A stretch of 14,630 bases of DNA from an uncultured Clostridium sp. (GTDB lineage Bacteria > Bacillota_A > Clostridia > Lachnospirales > Lachnospiraceae), in NCBI GenBank assembly GCA_945836785.1, contig CAMAMD010000012.1:1-14630 (forward strand), read 5' to 3'. Both the position numbers and the translations under genes were made by a program. A model generated the notes under the pieces. The model was not told the origin of the DNA, ran no database searches, and worked only from the letters and a program-made list of their open reading frames with translations. Positions 1 through 7,342 of this stretch are shown piece by piece. Each line of letters begins with the position of its first letter. Within the stretch, counting starts at the first letter, position 1.

Positions 1-17
1 AATTCTGACATATCGGT

Positions 18-176
18 ATGAATCCAAAGGGTTATGACTTGCGGATTGTGTTGAAAAGAAGTAGAATAACAAATAAACGTGAGAATGATAATCAAGCATC
101 AGGAATGAGGAAGAAGCTTGTTGTATGTATCTATGATATTTGCCGTGTTGCATCAGTAATATGGAGGGAAAAATGA
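18..176 (+). CDS. Possible small ORF overlapping cysE start
   Basis: An ATG at 18 opens a 52-codon frame whose TGA overlaps the cysE ATG in an ATGA arrangement (173-176). The product is basic (MNPKGYDLRIVLKRSR at the start, WREK at the end) and I recognise no domain. No good Shine-Dalgarno precedes the ATG, and it lies ahead of the candidate promoter -10 at 62-67, so a transcript from there would lack its start. The 4-base overlap is the only argument for translation. It is probably a chance frame. Confidence 0.15.
   Translation: MNPKGYDLRIVLKRSRITNKRENDNQASGMRKKLVVCIYDICRVASVIWREK
39..67 (+). promoter_or_regulatory. Candidate promoter upstream of cysE
   Basis: TTGCGG at 39-44 and TAGAAT at 62-67 are separated by 17 bp, the optimal spacing for a housekeeping sigma factor. 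The -35 matches the consensus at four of six positions and the -10 at five of six. The implied leader of about 100 bases up to the cysE ATG shows no T-box or riboswitch core that I can see. Confidence 0.3.
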
Positions 177-1075
177 AAAATAAGGTTAATGTTGAAATTC
201 AGAAAGCGGCACTTGCCCTGCGGGATAATTATGAAAATCAGAAGTTGTTTGATTTATCTCTGGGTGATAAGGTGCCAAACAGAAAGATAATTATTTCTAT
301 TATAGATGATTTGCGGAAGATTACATTTCCGGGATATTTTGGTTCGGAAAATATGGCATATGTATCCAAGGAGAGTTTTGCCGGAAGTGCACTTGCCGTC
401 GTATATGAGAAGCTGTTTAAACAGATTAAGGTTGCACTTGCTTATGACAGCCGTGTGGAGGGATTTGAGGCTTTAAGAAACGAAGCCGAGCGATTGACAA
501 TAGAATTTATCAGGCAGATTCCGGAAATCCAAAGTCTGATACTGAAGGATGTTGAGGCTGAATTCTATGGTGATCCGGCGGCTAAGAATATGGAAGATAT
601 TATTTTTTCGTACCCGGGTATCTATGCTATATTTGTCTATCGATATGCACATGCATTGTATCAGATGGACGTACCATATATACCGAGAATTATGACGGAG
701 TATGCACATAGTGAGACCGGTATCGATATCAATCCGGGAGCAAAAATCGGCGAATATTTTTGTATTGACCATGGAACGGGTATCGTCATCGGTGAGACGA
801 CTGAGATTGGCAGCCATGTGAAGATATATCAGGGTGTAACGCTGGGTGCTTTGTCAACCCGTAAAGGGCAGGCACTTTCCGGCATCAAGCGTCATCCAAC
901 CATAGAAGATAATGTGGTCATATATGCCAATACGACGATTCTCGGCGGAGAGACTGTGGTTGGAGAAAATTCGGTGGTGGCCGGTAATACGTTTGTCACA
1001 ACTTCAATTCCTGCCAACACAAAGGTTGCATCCATGCAGCCGGAACTTGAGATAAAGAAAACAGGTCAGGTTTAA
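173..1075 (+). CDS. cysE: Serine O-acetyltransferase (EpsC/CysE-like)
   Basis: Cytoplasmic enzyme transferring acetyl from acetyl-CoA to L-serine to give O-acetylserine, the first step of cysteine synthesis. About the first 160 of 300 residues form the helical SAT N-terminal domain. From about residue 180 a left-handed beta-helix of hexapeptide repeats follows (for example GAKIGE, GIVIGE, ILGGET). Residues aligning with the catalytic set of E. coli CysE are visible: Asp185 in GIDINPGAKIG, His200 in IDHGTGIVIGET and His241 in KRHPTIED. The ATG at 173 is preferred to an upstream in-frame TTG at 140 because GGAGGG (163-168) lies just before it, although the spacing is short. No cysteine synthase gene is visible beside it. 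A membrane protein gene follows after 35 bp on the same strand and is probably co-transcribed. Confidence 0.93.
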   Translation: MKNKVNVEIQKAALALRDNYENQKLFDLSLGDKVPNRKIIISIIDDLRKITFPGYFGSENMAYVSKESFAGSALAVVYEKLFKQIKVALAYDSRVEGFEALRNEAERLTIEFIRQIPEIQSLILKDVEAEFYGDPAAKNMEDIIFSYPGIYAIFVYRYAHALYQMDVPYIPRIMTEYAHSETGIDINPGAKIGEYFCIDHGTGIVIGETTEIGSHVKIYQGVTLGALSTRKGQALSGIKRHPTIEDNVVIYANTTILGGETVVGENSVVAGNTFVTTSIPANTKVASMQPELEIKKTGQV

Positions 1076-1110
1076 CGAGCATAAGAATACCAAAGATAAG
1101 GGGTTTTTGT

Positions 1111-1980
1111 ATGTATCATTACGATTTTTATGAGTGGATGGCTTTCTTTGCCATTTATTGCTTTGTAGGATGGGCATTTGAAAGTGTATATGTTTCAATG
1201 GAACACAGAAAATGGGTAAACCGGGGATTCCTGAACGGACCATTTCTTCCAATATATGGCTTCGGTGCAATTATTATGTTATTTTCGGCACTCCCTGTAC
1301 GAAACAGTATTCCCCTTACCTTTTTGTTTGGCATGATTGGGGCTACGCTGCTTGAATATGTGACAGGATATTTGATGGAAAAAATATTTCAGGTTAAATT
1401 GTGGGATTATTCATATGAACCTCTTAATCTGAATGGTTATATATGCCTTGGATGTTCTCTGATGTGGGGTGGCTTGTCTCTGCTTCTGGTTCGTGTGATT
1501 CACAAACCTGTGGAAACATTGGTTCTTGGAATAAATGATATGGCACTTATGATAATCGACATTACGTTTGCGGTTTATTTTGTCTGGGATCTGGTTACTT
1601 CTGTAAGACAGGCGTTTGACTTGAAGAAGATTATTGAAGAACAGATTATGCAGAATGAAAAGGTTTTACGTTTACAGAAACGCCTGGATGTATTGATTGC
1701 GGTTGCTGAGGATGACAAGACCCGCAGGCAGGAGCGGATTGCCGAGAGTAAAGAGGAATTGCAGGAGTGGATTGCCGAGAGCAAGGAGGAATTCCAGGAG
1801 AAGCTCGCAAAAGCAAAGGCAGAACTGGAGCAGGCAAAGCAAAGCTATGCGGAGCGTACACAGGCTTACAGAAAACGTGCGATGCATATTTTGAAACGAA
1901 ATCCGGGTGCTACGTCTAAACGGCATAAGCTGAATAAGGAGGAACTGGCTGCACTGTTTAAGGAGCATTTTTCAAAATAA
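1111..1980 (+). CDS. CmpB-type membrane protein with coiled-coil tail
   Basis: Product of 289 residues. The N-terminal 165 or so residues match the putative ABC-transporter permease/CmpB family (PF06541), with the hallmarks CFVGWAFESVY, RGFLNGPFLPIYG, LLEYVTGYLME and WDYS. About five hydrophobic segments are visible near residues 8-24, 45-62, 67-85, 108-130 and 140-163. From about residue 170 the chain becomes a highly charged helix rich in E, K, A and Q that ends in a basic tail. It contains an 11-residue repeat (residues 209-241), consistent with a long cytoplasmic coiled coil. Despite the family name, the biochemical role is not established and no ATPase gene is adjacent. The start is supported by AAGGGG about 8 bases upstream. 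An intrinsic terminator follows the stop. Confidence 0.75.
   Translation: MYHYDFYEWMAFFAIYCFVGWAFESVYVSMEHRKWVNRGFLNGPFLPIYGFGAIIMLFSALPVRNSIPLTFLFGMIGATLLEYVTGYLMEKIFQVKLWDYSYEPLNLNGYICLGCSLMWGGLSLLLVRVIHKPVETLVLGINDMALMIIDITFAVYFVWDLVTSVRQAFDLKKIIEEQIMQNEKVLRLQKRLDVLIAVAEDDKTRRQERIAESKEELQEWIAESKEEFQEKLAKAKAELEQAKQSYAERTQAYRKRAMHILKRNPGATSKRHKLNKEELAALFKEHFSK
1735..1833 (+). repeat. Three 33-bp in-frame repeats (hendecads)
   Basis: Units 1735-1767 and 1768-1800 are nearly identical and encode RIAESKEELQE and WIAESKEEFQE. A more diverged third unit (1801-1833) encodes KLAKAKAELEQ. The 11-residue period suits a hendecad coiled coil. The strong nucleotide identity of the first two units suggests a recent tandem duplication. 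Confidence 0.8.
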
Positions 1981-2004
1981 ATCAGAAAGTTGACGATGAA
2001 TATG

Positions 2005-2039
2005 GGCGAAGAAGTAGCTTTCTTCGCTCTGTTTTTTAT
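2005..2039 (+). terminator. Intrinsic terminator after the CmpB-type gene
   Basis: GCGAAGAA (2006-2013) pairs perfectly with TTCTTCGC (2020-2027) around a 6-base loop. A run of six T lies at 2032-2037. It ends the cysE-CmpB transcript and abuts the -35 box of the copper promoter, so the two units are insulated with no spare sequence. Confidence 0.85.
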
Positions 2040-2068
2040 TTGACATATACCCCATGGGGGTATATAAT
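2040..2068 (+). promoter_or_regulatory. Consensus promoter of the copper operon
   Basis: TTGACA (2040-2045) and TATAAT (2063-2068) are both exact consensus hexamers separated by exactly 17 bp. It should be strong when not repressed. The spacer is almost entirely occupied by the CsoR-type palindrome. Transcription should start near 2075, only about 16 bases before the csoR start codon. Confidence 0.9.
2046..2064 (+). promoter_or_regulatory. CsoR-type operator palindrome
   Basis: TATACCCC (2046-2053) and GGGGTATA (2057-2064) form a perfect 8-bp inverted repeat with a 3-base spacer. The core ATACCCCATGGGGGTAT closely resembles, as I recall it, the B. subtilis copZA operator bound by CsoR (an ATACCC arm, a short centre and a GGGTAT arm). 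Its position between -35 and -10 predicts repression by blocking RNA polymerase, with release when CsoR binds Cu+. It also implies autoregulation of csoR. Confidence 0.88.
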
Positions 2069-2090
2069 CCGAGTATGCGGAGGTGATTTT

Positions 2091-2483
2091 TTGAATAAAA
2101 ATATGGAAATTGCAAATAGTAATGAAAGTATGAAAAATAATACAGATATAAGCGTGGATGAAGCAGAATCTATATCCCGCTGCTCCTGTGGCAGTGACGG
2201 TACACATAAGAAAAAGGAGCGGACAGATAAAGAATATAAGGACCTTGTTCATCGGTTAAACCGAATAGAGGGACAGGTTCGGGGCGTTAAAAATATGTTG
2301 GATAAAAACGCATATTGTGTAGATATTCTGACACAGGTGGCGGCTATCAATGCGGCATTAAACAGCTTTAATAAGGTACTTCTGGCAAATCATATCAGGA
2401 CATGTGTGGCGGATGATATCAGGGCTGGACACGATGAGGTGATAGATGAGCTGGTCGCAACGCTTCAAAAACTGATGAAATAG
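2091..2483 (+). CDS. csoR: Copper-sensing repressor CsoR
   Basis: Metal-sensing DNA-binding repressor of 130 residues. The family core is clear: [17 protein letters not shown], then Cys76 (in AYCVDIL), His101 and Cys105 (in NHIRTC). The C-x24-H-x3-C spacing equals that of the Cu+ ligands in M. tuberculosis CsoR, so Cu+ is the likely effector rather than Ni, formaldehyde or persulfide. The TTG at 2091 is chosen as start because GGAGGTGAT (2079-2087) is ideally spaced from it; the next ATG at 2103 is too far away. The first 45 residues are an unusual polar extension containing Cys31, Cys33 and His39. It is the first gene of the copper operon, 16 bp before copA. Confidence 0.92.
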   Translation: MNKNMEIANSNESMKNNTDISVDEAESISRCSCGSDGTHKKKERTDKEYKDLVHRLNRIEGQVRGVKNMLDKNAYCVDILTQVAAINAALNSFNKVLLANHIRTCVADDIRAGHDEVIDELVATLQKLMK

Positions 2484-2499
2484 AAATGGTGGTGATAAG

Positions 2500-5235
2500 A
2501 TGCAGCGTTATAATGTGACCGGAATGAGCTGTGCTGCCTGTTCCTCCCGGGTGGAGAAAGCAGTCGCAAAGGTAGATGGTGTGGACTCTGTATCGGTGAG
2601 CCTTTTGACGAACTCCATGGTTGTGGAGGGGAATGCAGATGGGCAGGCGGTGATTGCTGCTGTGGAGCGTGCAGGATATAGTGCGAGTATACAGGGCAGG
2701 AATCAAAGGCACAATGGGTCTGGAGCAGGAGATGCAGAGCCGGGACATGCAGAATCGGGATATGCAGATTCCGGGGAACGCGCCATGAGAAAATCTGCCA
2801 TGCAGGACACGGCTGATATGGAGATCAGACATCTTAGAAATCGTTTGATTGTTTCATTGGTCTTTTTGATTCCGCTTATGTATATTTCCATGGGGCACAT
2901 GATGTGGAATTTTCCATTGCCGGATATTCTTGCGGAGAATCATGTGGCTATGGGCTTGATTCAGCTTTTGTTTACGATTATTATTATGGTGATTAATCAG
3001 CGCTTTTTTGTGAGCGGATTTACCAGCTTGATACATGGGGCGCCAAACATGGATACGCTGGTCGCGCTTGGTGCAGGTGCATCGTTTGTCTATAGTGTGT
3101 ATGCACTGTTTGCCATGACGGATGCAGTACTTCACATGGAGCATGATACGGTGCTGGCTTATATGCATGAGTTTTATTTTGAGTCGGCAGCGATGATACT
3201 CACGTTGATTACACTCGGGAAAATGCTTGAGGCGATTTCCAAGGGAAAGACAACGGATGCATTGAAAGGTCTGATGCAGCTGGCACCGAAGAAAGCAACA
3301 GTACTTAAGGATGGTGTGGAGACAGAGGTAGACATAGAAACCGTTTGCATAGGGGACATTTTTGTGGTGCGTCCGGGGGAGAGTATCCCTGTGGACGGCG
3401 TGGTGCTGGAAGGACACAGTGCCATTGATGAATCTGCATTGACAGGGGAGAGCATTCCCGTGGATAAGAGTGAGGGGGATACCGTTTCGGCGGCTACGAT
3501 AAACCAATCAGGCTTTATCAGATGTCGTGCAACCCGTGTCGGGGAGGATACGACACTGGCACAGATTATTCAGATGGTGAGTGATGCGGCGGCGACGAAA
3601 GCACCGATTGCCAAGGTGGCAGACCGTGTGTCCGGTGTGTTTGTGACAGTGGTTATGATAATTGCGGCAGTGACGATTGTGGCATGGATGCTTGCGGGAT
3701 ATGGTATCGGATTTTCTCTGGCGAGAGGAATATCCGTATTGGTTATCAGTTGTCCGTGTGCACTGGGACTTGCGACACCGGTTGCGATTATGGTAGGAAG
3801 TGGAATGGGGGCAAAGCATGGTATCCTGTTCAAGACGGCAACTTCCTTGGAGGAGACCGGAAAGGTTAATGTGATTGCCCTTGACAAGACAGGAACCATT
3901 ACGCAGGGAAGGCCGGTGGTGACGGATATTATACCGGGAAACGAGGCAGACGAGGCGTATCTGTTAAGTGCAGCTTATGCTTTGGAAAAAAAGAGTGAGC
4001 ATCCGTTGGCATGTGCAGTTGTGGATTATTTTGAGAAGTATCATGCAAAACAAAATATAACGCAGATGATAGGGGAAGACTCTGATTGTGACGATGTGCA
4101 AAATAAGAATGTATCTGTGAAAACGGATGAGATTGGCGTGCAGGAATTTACAGCGGTTCCTGGCCACGGTTTAAACGGACGGTATGGGAATGCCGTGTTA
4201 TATGGAGGCAGTCTTCGTTATATTGAAAACTATGTTACCATAGAGGATGAAATGAGGCGGAAGATAAATGCGTTATCCGAAATGGGTAAGACCCCGCTTT
4301 GTTTTGCACAGGTTAAAGATGGCAAAAACGCACAACTGCTTGGAGTCATAGCAGTTGCAGATGTCATAAAACCGGACAGTACAGATGCAGTTGCAGAATT
4401 AAAAAATATGGGCATCCATGTTGTCATGCTGACCGGTGACAATGTGCGTACGGCTCAGGCAATCGGTGCACAGGTCGGTGTGGATGCGGTTATTGCCGGC
4501 GTTTTGCCGGAGGGCAAGGAACAGGTGGTACGCAGATTAAAAGGAGAGTATAACAGGGTAGCTATGGTGGGAGATGGGATCAATGATGCACCGGCGCTTA
4601 CCAGAGCCGATATAGGTATCGCAATTGGTGCGGGTACGGATGTTGCGATTGACGCGGCTGATGTGGTTTTGATGAAGAACAGCCTCAGGGATGCGGTGGT
4701 GGCAATTCGTTTGAGTCGGGCTGTTCTGCGCAATATCCATCAAAATCTGTTCTGGGCATTTTTCTATAACACCATAGGGATTCCACTTGCGGCAGGAATC
4801 TGGTATCCATTGCTTGGCTGGAAATTGAATCCGATGTTTGCAGCGGCTGCGATGAGTCTGTCGAGCTTCTGCGTGGTGACAAATGCGTTGCGTTTGAACT
4901 TATGTAAACTGAACAGTGCAAGACGGGACAGGCAGCTGAAGGGTAAGAAACTCTATCAATCAGAGATAACTTCCGATGTGATTGGTAAGGATGCATTAAA
5001 TAATAATAAAAAGGAGTGTTTTAACATGAAAAAAACAATAGTAATCGAGGGAATGATGTGTGGACACTGTGAGGCAAGGGTAAAGAAATGTCTGGAGGCA
5101 TTGCCTGAGGTTAAGGAAGCAGTTGTAAGCCATGAAAAAGGAACTGCTGAGGTGACACTCGATGCAGAGGTGTCGGATGAGACGTTGAGAAAAACAGTCG
5201 AGGAACAGGATTATACTGTGGTTTCTATCTCGTAG
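2500..5235 (+). CDS. copA: Cu+-exporting P-type ATPase with C-terminal CopZ-like domain
   Basis: ATP-driven Cu+ exporter of the plasma membrane (P1B-1 type), 911 residues. Order: N-terminal HMA domain with GMSCAAC (Cys11, Cys14); a repeat-bearing linker (about 67-105); membrane helices; actuator TGE (315-317); membrane Cys-Pro-Cys (418-420); phosphorylated Asp462 in DKTGT; His501-Pro502 of the nucleotide domain; GDGIND (691-696). In the last two helices FFYNT and MSLSS supply the YN and MxxSS residues typical of Cu+ selectivity. After the last helix a polar linker of about 40 residues leads into a second complete HMA domain (843-911) with MCGHC (Cys854, Cys857). A C-terminal HMA is unusual, and it has its own ribosome binding site and ATG, so it can probably also be made alone. 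Start: ATG 2500 with GGTGGTGAT upstream. An N-domain insertion at about 514-545 is polar and low in conservation. Confidence 0.95.
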   Translation: MQRYNVTGMSCAACSSRVEKAVAKVDGVDSVSVSLLTNSMVVEGNADGQAVIAAVERAGYSASIQGRNQRHNGSGAGDAEPGHAESGYADSGERAMRKSAMQDTADMEIRHLRNRLIVSLVFLIPLMYISMGHMMWNFPLPDILAENHVAMGLIQLLFTIIIMVINQRFFVSGFTSLIHGAPNMDTLVALGAGASFVYSVYALFAMTDAVLHMEHDTVLAYMHEFYFESAAMILTLITLGKMLEAISKGKTTDALKGLMQLAPKKATVLKDGVETEVDIETVCIGDIFVVRPGESIPVDGVVLEGHSAIDESALTGESIPVDKSEGDTVSAATINQSGFIRCRATRVGEDTTLAQIIQMVSDAAATKAPIAKVADRVSGVFVTVVMIIAAVTIVAWMLAGYGIGFSLARGISVLVISCPCALGLATPVAIMVGSGMGAKHGILFKTATSLEETGKVNVIALDKTGTITQGRPVVTDIIPGNEADEAYLLSAAYALEKKSEHPLACAVVDYFEKYHAKQNITQMIGEDSDCDDVQNKNVSVKTDEIGVQEFTAVPGHGLNGRYGNAVLYGGSLRYIENYVTIEDEMRRKINALSEMGKTPLCFAQVKDGKNAQLLGVIAVADVIKPDSTDAVAELKNMGIHVVMLTGDNVRTAQAIGAQVGVDAVIAGVLPEGKEQVVRRLKGEYNRVAMVGDGINDAPALTRADIGIAIGAGTDVAIDAADVVLMKNSLRDAVVAIRLSRAVLRNIHQNLFWAFFYNTIGIPLAAGIWYPLLGWKLNPMFAAAAMSLSSFCVVTNALRLNLCKLNSARRDRQLKGKKLYQSEITSDVIGKDALNNNKKECFNMKKTIVIEGMMCGHCEARVKKCLEALPEVKEAVVSHEKGTAEVTLDAEVSDETLRKTVEEQDYTVVSIS
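2731..2775 (+). repeat. Three 15-bp in-frame tandem repeats in copA linker
   Basis: GATGCAGAGCCGGGA, CATGCAGAATCGGGA and TATGCAGATTCCGGG follow head to tail. They encode [10 protein letters not shown] and YADSG between the N-terminal HMA domain and the first membrane helix. This is a flexible acidic linker that probably varies in copy number between strains. Confidence 0.8.
5011..5016 (+). promoter_or_regulatory. Internal ribosome binding site within copA
   Basis: AAGGAG lies 9 bases before the in-frame ATG at 5026. It sits in an A/T-rich stretch encoding the low-complexity linker [12 protein letters not shown], which looks like a former intergenic region. This is as good a Shine-Dalgarno as most true starts in the window. 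Confidence 0.7.
5026..5235 (+). CDS. copZ: Nested copper chaperone CopZ (internal start in copA)
   Basis: The last 69 codons of the copA frame, beginning [19 protein letters not shown], have the exact length and fold pattern of a free CopZ/Atx1-like chaperone. They comprise a beta strand, the MxCxxC motif (CGHC at residues 12-15), an amphipathic helix, two further strands and an acidic helix. With AAGGAG upstream, the same mRNA should give both the CopA fusion and a soluble chaperone delivering Cu+ to CopA or CsoR. Whether independent initiation occurs is inference. The alternative is that it acts only as a tethered regulatory domain. Confidence 0.6.
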   Translation: MKKTIVIEGMMCGHCEARVKKCLEALPEVKEAVVSHEKGTAEVTLDAEVSDETLRKTVEEQDYTVVSIS

Positions 5236-5249
5236 CCGGAGGAGAGAGC

Positions 5250-5894
5250 ATGAAGTACAATGACCATTATGCCCTGGGAAATTATGTGGCAGACATATAC
5301 TCTATAGAAAAACCATGGCAGAGGTTTTGGTTTCTGCTTGGTAATGTACTTCCTGATATCAATAAAATAACCTATCTTCAGGGATATGGAAAATTACGGG
5401 ACAGACTGACGGATATGGGGGAACAACTTTCCCTGAATGAGAGACGGAAACTCTTGATTGCGGGACACACCGCAGAGGGTTCCAGACATTATGTAAATAA
5501 ATTTACTTCGATTATACGCAGACGATATCATAGCGTAGATGCAAAATATCCATCCTGGTATAGCTGGTATCGTATCGGTAAATTGACGCATTATGTGGCA
5601 GACCGGTTTACCTATCCGCATACACTGCGTTGCGATTATGGATTTTGGACACATGTAGATTATGAAGAGCTATTGCACTGCAGATTCACACAGTTTCTTG
5701 AGATCTTGCAGTCTGGGGGAATGGAACAGGTGAAACAGATAAAGAATATTGTCCGCAATACATTGGGAAAAGTAAATTTTGATGCTCTGTACAGAGCTTA
5801 CCGAAGTGAGCGGCAACATGTAGATACGGATTGCGTTTATATCGTGGCAGCCTGTGTGAAATATGTGGGATATATTCTGCCCAGACATGTGTAG
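5250..5894 (+). CDS. Zinc-dependent phospholipase C family protein
   Basis: Product of 214 residues resembling the prokaryotic zinc-dependent phospholipase C family (PF00882). Candidate zinc ligands follow the family spacing: His6 (NDHYALG), Asp36 (GNVLPDI), His73 and His80 (AGHTAEGSRHY), His114 and Asp118 (LTHYVAD), and His124 (YPHT). There is no signal peptide, unlike secreted clostridial alpha-toxins, so a cytoplasmic or membrane-peripheral hydrolase is more likely; the substrate is unknown. GGAGGAGAG sits before the ATG and the gap to copA is only 14 bp, so it should be co-transcribed with copper resistance and induced by copper. Its stop is 3 bp from that of the convergent MATE gene. Confidence 0.75.
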   Translation: MKYNDHYALGNYVADIYSIEKPWQRFWFLLGNVLPDINKITYLQGYGKLRDRLTDMGEQLSLNERRKLLIAGHTAEGSRHYVNKFTSIIRRRYHSVDAKYPSWYSWYRIGKLTHYVADRFTYPHTLRCDYGFWTHVDYEELLHCRFTQFLEILQSGGMEQVKQIKNIVRNTLGKVNFDALYRAYRSERQHVDTDCVYIVAACVKYVGYILPRHV

Positions 5895-5897
5895 CCG

Positions 5898-7229
5898 TTA
5901 TACCAGTTTTTTTCGGCGTAAATAAATATATACGCCGATACATATGAGTGCGGACAGCAGGGAACCGAGGGGCGCAGCCATTCCCATTTCAAAGAGAGAA
6001 TTTGGGAAATATTTTGAGGCCAGATAAGCACCGGGGATACGTACAAATATGATAGCGGATATGTTGTGTATAAAGGAAATCATGGAACGTCCGTAGGCAC
6101 AGAAAAATCCACTGAAACAAAAATGTACACCTGCGATGGCACAGTCAAATACATATGAGCGCAGGTAGTCTGCTCCCATATATATTACGTCTGCATCATC
6201 AGAAAAAAGTCCGATGATGGACTCGGGTATGATTTGGCATATGACGGAGAAAATCAATCCGCAAATCAGGACGATGCAGATACCGTATCCAAGTGTCCGG
6301 CGTGCACGCCGTGACTCATCGGCACCAATATTCTGCGCCGCAATCGCTGAGATAGATGAGAGCATGGTGGAAGGAATCAGGAACAGAAAACTTATGATTT
6401 TTTCTACAATGCCCACGCTGGCGGCAATAATCAGGCCTCTGCCGTTGGCTATAATTGTAATAATGATAAAGGATACCTGAATCAGACCATCCTGCAGTGA
6501 TATCGGTATACCAATCCGAAGAAGCTGACTGATGATAGCCGGCTCCGGTTTATAATCCTCTTTTAAGACATGGAATCCCATGTCCTTTTTTTTCAGATAT
6601 ATGAGTGCACATATGACACTGATTGTCTGTGACACGACGGTTCCCAAGGCAGCACCGGCGGCTCCCAAGTGAAATGGTCCCATCAGGACATAGTCCATCA
6701 GAACATTTACCACACAGGCAATGGCAATAAAATACATGGGCGTTCTGGAATCTCCGAGACCCCGTAAAATACAGCTTATGATATTATATGCGGTAATGAA
6801 CGGGATACCGACAAAACAAATGATAAGGTAGGTTTTTGCCTGTTCAATGGCAGCATCAGGTACAGCCATGACTTTAATAATCCCATTTATACAAAGAAGC
6901 AGAATTCCGGTCATAAACAGGGCTACAACCATAAATAGCGATATGCTGTTACCAATCACTTTTTGTGCACGCTCTCTATGATTACCACCGATGGCCTGGC
7001 TGATCATAACGGTAGTTCCCATGGCAAGACCGACTATAATTACAGTAATCATATGCATAATCTGGCTGCCTGTGGATATGGCTGTTATCGTATCGGCACC
7101 GTTGAACTGGCCGGCGATGAACAGGTCTGCTATGCCATAAAATACCTGCAAAAAACTTGAAAGCAGATATGGCAGGGAAAAATAGATTAAGTTTTTCAGA
7201 ACGCTTCCTTTTGTCAAATCTTTTGTCAT
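5898..7229 (-). CDS. MATE family efflux transporter
   Basis: Inner-membrane multidrug/cation antiporter of 443 residues with twelve predicted helices, the normal size for the family. The N-terminus MTKDLTKGSVLKNLIYFSLP is the classic MATE beginning, followed by YGIADLFIAGQF. The second half repeats the fold from about residue 235 (LLRIGIPISLQDGLIQVS). The start at 7229 fits the family alignment, although only a weak GGA precedes it, so translation may be inefficient or controlled by the leader structure. The gene is monocistronic, with its own promoter at 7343-7371 and a structured leader. It is convergent with the copper operon and no conventional terminator is visible at its end. The substrate cannot be told from sequence. 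Confidence 0.92.
   Translation of the reverse strand: MTKDLTKGSVLKNLIYFSLPYLLSSFLQVFYGIADLFIAGQFNGADTITAISTGSQIMHMITVIIVGLAMGTTVMISQAIGGNHRERAQKVIGNSISLFMVVALFMTGILLLCINGIIKVMAVPDAAIEQAKTYLIICFVGIPFITAYNIISCILRGLGDSRTPMYFIAIACVVNVLMDYVLMGPFHLGAAGAALGTVVSQTISVICALIYLKKKDMGFHVLKEDYKPEPAIISQLLRIGIPISLQDGLIQVSFIIITIIANGRGLIIAASVGIVEKIISFLFLIPSTMLSSISAIAAQNIGADESRRARRTLGYGICIVLICGLIFSVICQIIPESIIGLFSDDADVIYMGADYLRSYVFDCAIAGVHFCFSGFFCAYGRSMISFIHNISAIIFVRIPGAYLASKYFPNSLFEMGMAAPLGSLLSALICIGVYIYLRRKKLV
5913..5938. other. Perfect hairpin inside the end of the MATE gene
   Basis: TCGGCGTA (5913-5920) and TACGCCGA (5931-5938) pair perfectly around a 10-base A/T loop, about 20 bp downstream of the PLC-like stop. 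The seven-T run (5907-5913) precedes rather than follows the stem on the plus strand, so it does not fit a standard intrinsic terminator in either direction. It may still stabilise the 3' end of the copper mRNA or pause polymerase. Confidence 0.5.
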
Positions 7230-7252
7230 TATCGTTGTTCCAATCTTTAAAA

Positions 7253-7282
7253 GTCGGTAGTTGTTGCGTTTGTTGTACCGAC
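7253..7282 (-). other. Alternative hairpin in the MATE leader
   Basis: On the minus strand GTCGGTA (7282-7276) can pair perfectly with TACCGAC (7259-7253) around a 16-base C/A-rich loop. The first arm overlaps the 3' arm of the long inverted repeat, so the two structures exclude each other. TTTTAAAG follows, a poor U tract, so classical terminator function is doubtful. Confidence 0.55.
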
Positions 7283-7336
7283 GTTCGCAAACGGTTTCCC
7301 TTATCCATATGCAATATACTTCGATACAACAAACGC
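7266..7336 (-). other. Long inverted repeat in the MATE leader
   Basis: Plus-strand arms 7266-7281 (GCGTTTGTTGTACCGA) and 7321-7336 (TCGATACAACAAACGC) are complementary over 16 bp with a single G-U type mismatch, around a 39-base centre. In the MATE mRNA the first arm would be the extreme 5' end. The centre contains a smaller palindrome, CGTTCGCAAACG (7282-7293). Function is unknown; an RNA switch or an operator are both possible. Confidence 0.7.
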
Positions 7337-7342
7337 TTTCAT

